From NCBI GenBank assembly GCA_001818895.1, contig MHLB01000035.1, positions 1 to 5,538 on the forward strand: a stretch of 5,538 bases of DNA, in the 5' to 3' direction. The DNA is from Candidatus Liptonbacteria bacterium RIFCSPLOWO2_01_FULL_53_13. GTDB taxonomy: Bacteria > Patescibacteriota > Minisyncoccia > UBA6257 > 2-01-FULL-56-20. Under the pieces are notes generated by a model, which was not told the origin of the DNA, made no database searches, and worked only from the letters and a program-made list of their open reading frames with translations. The stretch's first letter is position 1. Every line of letters starts with the position of its first letter. Of this stretch, positions 4,644-5,538 are shown piece after piece. Made by a program: the position numbers and the translations under genes.

Positions 4644-5538
4644 CTATCTTTTGTTCAACAACGTCTGCTTATATGTATCCAGATGGTCCAATACGAGCCC
4701 CGTGCCTTTCGCGACGCAGAACAGCGGGTCGGGCGCGACATAGGCAGGCACGCCGAACATTCTTTCAAAAAACTCCGGAAGATGATGGATTTGCGCGCTT
4801 CCGCCCGAAAGGATTATCCCCTTGCCCATAATATCCGCAACGAGCTCCGGCGGGGTTTCGTTGAACACCGTCTGCACGGAACTCACGATTTCCATAAGAT
4901 GCGGATTCAAGGCCTCGGCGATCTCATTGCTCGTGACGGTGATGTCTTTGGGAAGCCCTGTCACGAGGTTTCTCCCCCGGACCTGGTACTCCATTTTTTC
5001 CTTCGCCGGAAGCGCCGCGCCAATCTCAATCTTCACGATTTCCGACGTTTGCTCGCCTATCGCAAGCGAGTATTTCTTTTTTATATAGTCCGATACCGCC
5101 TGGTCAAATTTGTTGCCGGCAACGCGCACGCTGGACCACGATACGATGTTCCCGAGCGCGATGACCGCGACTTCCGAGGTCCCCCCTCCCATATTGATGA
5201 TCATGTGCCCCGAACGCGCGTTTATGGGTATTCCCGAGCCGAGCGCCGCAAGCACCGGTTCGCGCACGATAAAAACGTTTTTCGCTCCCGCTTCGGTTCC
5301 CGCGTTCATCACCGCTCTCCGCTCGGTGGGCGTAATGCCTGCGGGAACGGAGATAATCACGTCGGGCTTCACGATATTGAACCGGCCGACCGCTTTCGCG
5401 ATGAAGTAGGTAAGAAGCGCTTTGGTGATGTAATAATCGGCGATAACGCCGTCTTTGAGCGGACGGTAGGGCACGATGTCTTCCGAGGTGCGCCCTATCA
5501 TCTCTTTCGCCTCAACACCCACCGCCATCACGGAATTG
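4644..5538 (-). CDS. mreB: Rod-shape protein MreB (bacterial actin), N-terminus cut by window edge
   Basis: MreB forms membrane-associated filaments that guide cell-wall synthesis and hold rod shape. The frame is open to the right edge (codons Asn-Ser before the GTG at 5531), so that GTG is internal and about 45-50 residues, including the phosphate-1 motif, are missing. Motifs counted from the GTG codon: VGVEAKEMIGRT (4-15), RPLKDGVIADY (23-33), SVPAGITPTERRAV (61-74), phosphate-2 region IINMGGGTSEVAVIALG (111-127), VRVAGNKFDQAV (135-146), IGEQTSEIVKIEIGAA, TPPELVADIMGKGIILSGGS and the end PLFCVAKGTGLVLDH. The usual Asp of the phosphate-2 motif (VDIGGGT) is Asn here, and the adenosine-motif GGG is GGS. 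These are oddities, but overall conservation supports a functional MreB rather than DnaK or FtsA. It ends in TAG inside an inverted heptamer repeat and lies 124 nt upstream of holB. Confidence 0.96.
   Translation of the reverse strand, partial: NSVMAVGVEAKEMIGRTSEDIVPYRPLKDGVIADYYITKALLTYFIAKAVGRFNIVKPDVIISVPAGITPTERRAVMNAGTEAGAKNVFIVREPVLAALGSGIPINARSGHMIINMGGGTSEVAVIALGNIVSWSSVRVAGNKFDQAVSDYIKKKYSLAIGEQTSEIVKIEIGAALPAKEKMEYQVRGRNLVTGLPKDITVTSNEIAEALNPHLMEIVSSVQTVFNETPPELVADIMGKGIILSGGSAQIHHLPEFFERMFGVPAYVAPDPLFCVAKGTGLVLDHLDTYKQTLLNKR

Noticed and set aside
5529..5531. GTG start for MreB
   Set aside because: The frame continues to the window edge and the conserved N-terminal ATP-binding motif would be missing.
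1..5538. Insertion sequence or transposon
   Set aside because: There is no transposase, integrase or terminal repeats of IS size; only short non-autonomous palindromic elements are seen.

Overview
The window reads like a chromosomal segment from a Candidate Phyla Radiation (Patescibacteria, Parcubacteria-like) bacterium of roughly balanced base composition. This placement is inferred from four things: compact housekeeping proteins; a site-2 protease with only one PDZ domain; a short DNA polymerase delta-prime subunit with no zinc-binding cysteine cluster; and many short palindromic repeats of types I remember from such genomes. No marker here fixes the taxon. All reading frames work with standard stop codons, so UGA is not reassigned.

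Layout. On the plus strand, the left edge (2-700) holds the C-terminal part of a MacB/FtsX-type ABC transporter permease. A convergent intergenic stretch (701-856) follows, filled almost entirely by hairpin repeats. Everything else lies on the minus strand and is transcribed right to left: mreB (cell shape, truncated by the right edge), holB-like (clamp loader delta-prime), frr (ribosome recycling factor), rseP-like (intramembrane site-2 protease), and a DUF559 endonuclease-like protein. The frr-rseP pair (30 nt gap) is a common bacterial arrangement. The other gaps (109-125 nt) each contain a palindromic repeat. No tRNA, rRNA, CRISPR array, transposase or clear intrinsic terminator is visible.

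The most notable feature is the repeats. At least six sequence-distinct families of short palindromic or tandem repeats occupy all four larger intergenic gaps. Three of the six genes (the DUF559 gene, rseP and holB) also carry such elements in frame inside the coding sequence. They add short low-complexity peptides without breaking the frame, much as Rickettsia palindromic elements do. In rseP a 36-codon insertion is bounded by near-identical direct repeats, and removing it leaves a normal-looking family sequence. In holB the element is a 45-nt hairpin of exactly 15 codons. A second point of interest is an Asp-to-Asn change in the phosphate-2 nucleotide-binding motif of MreB.
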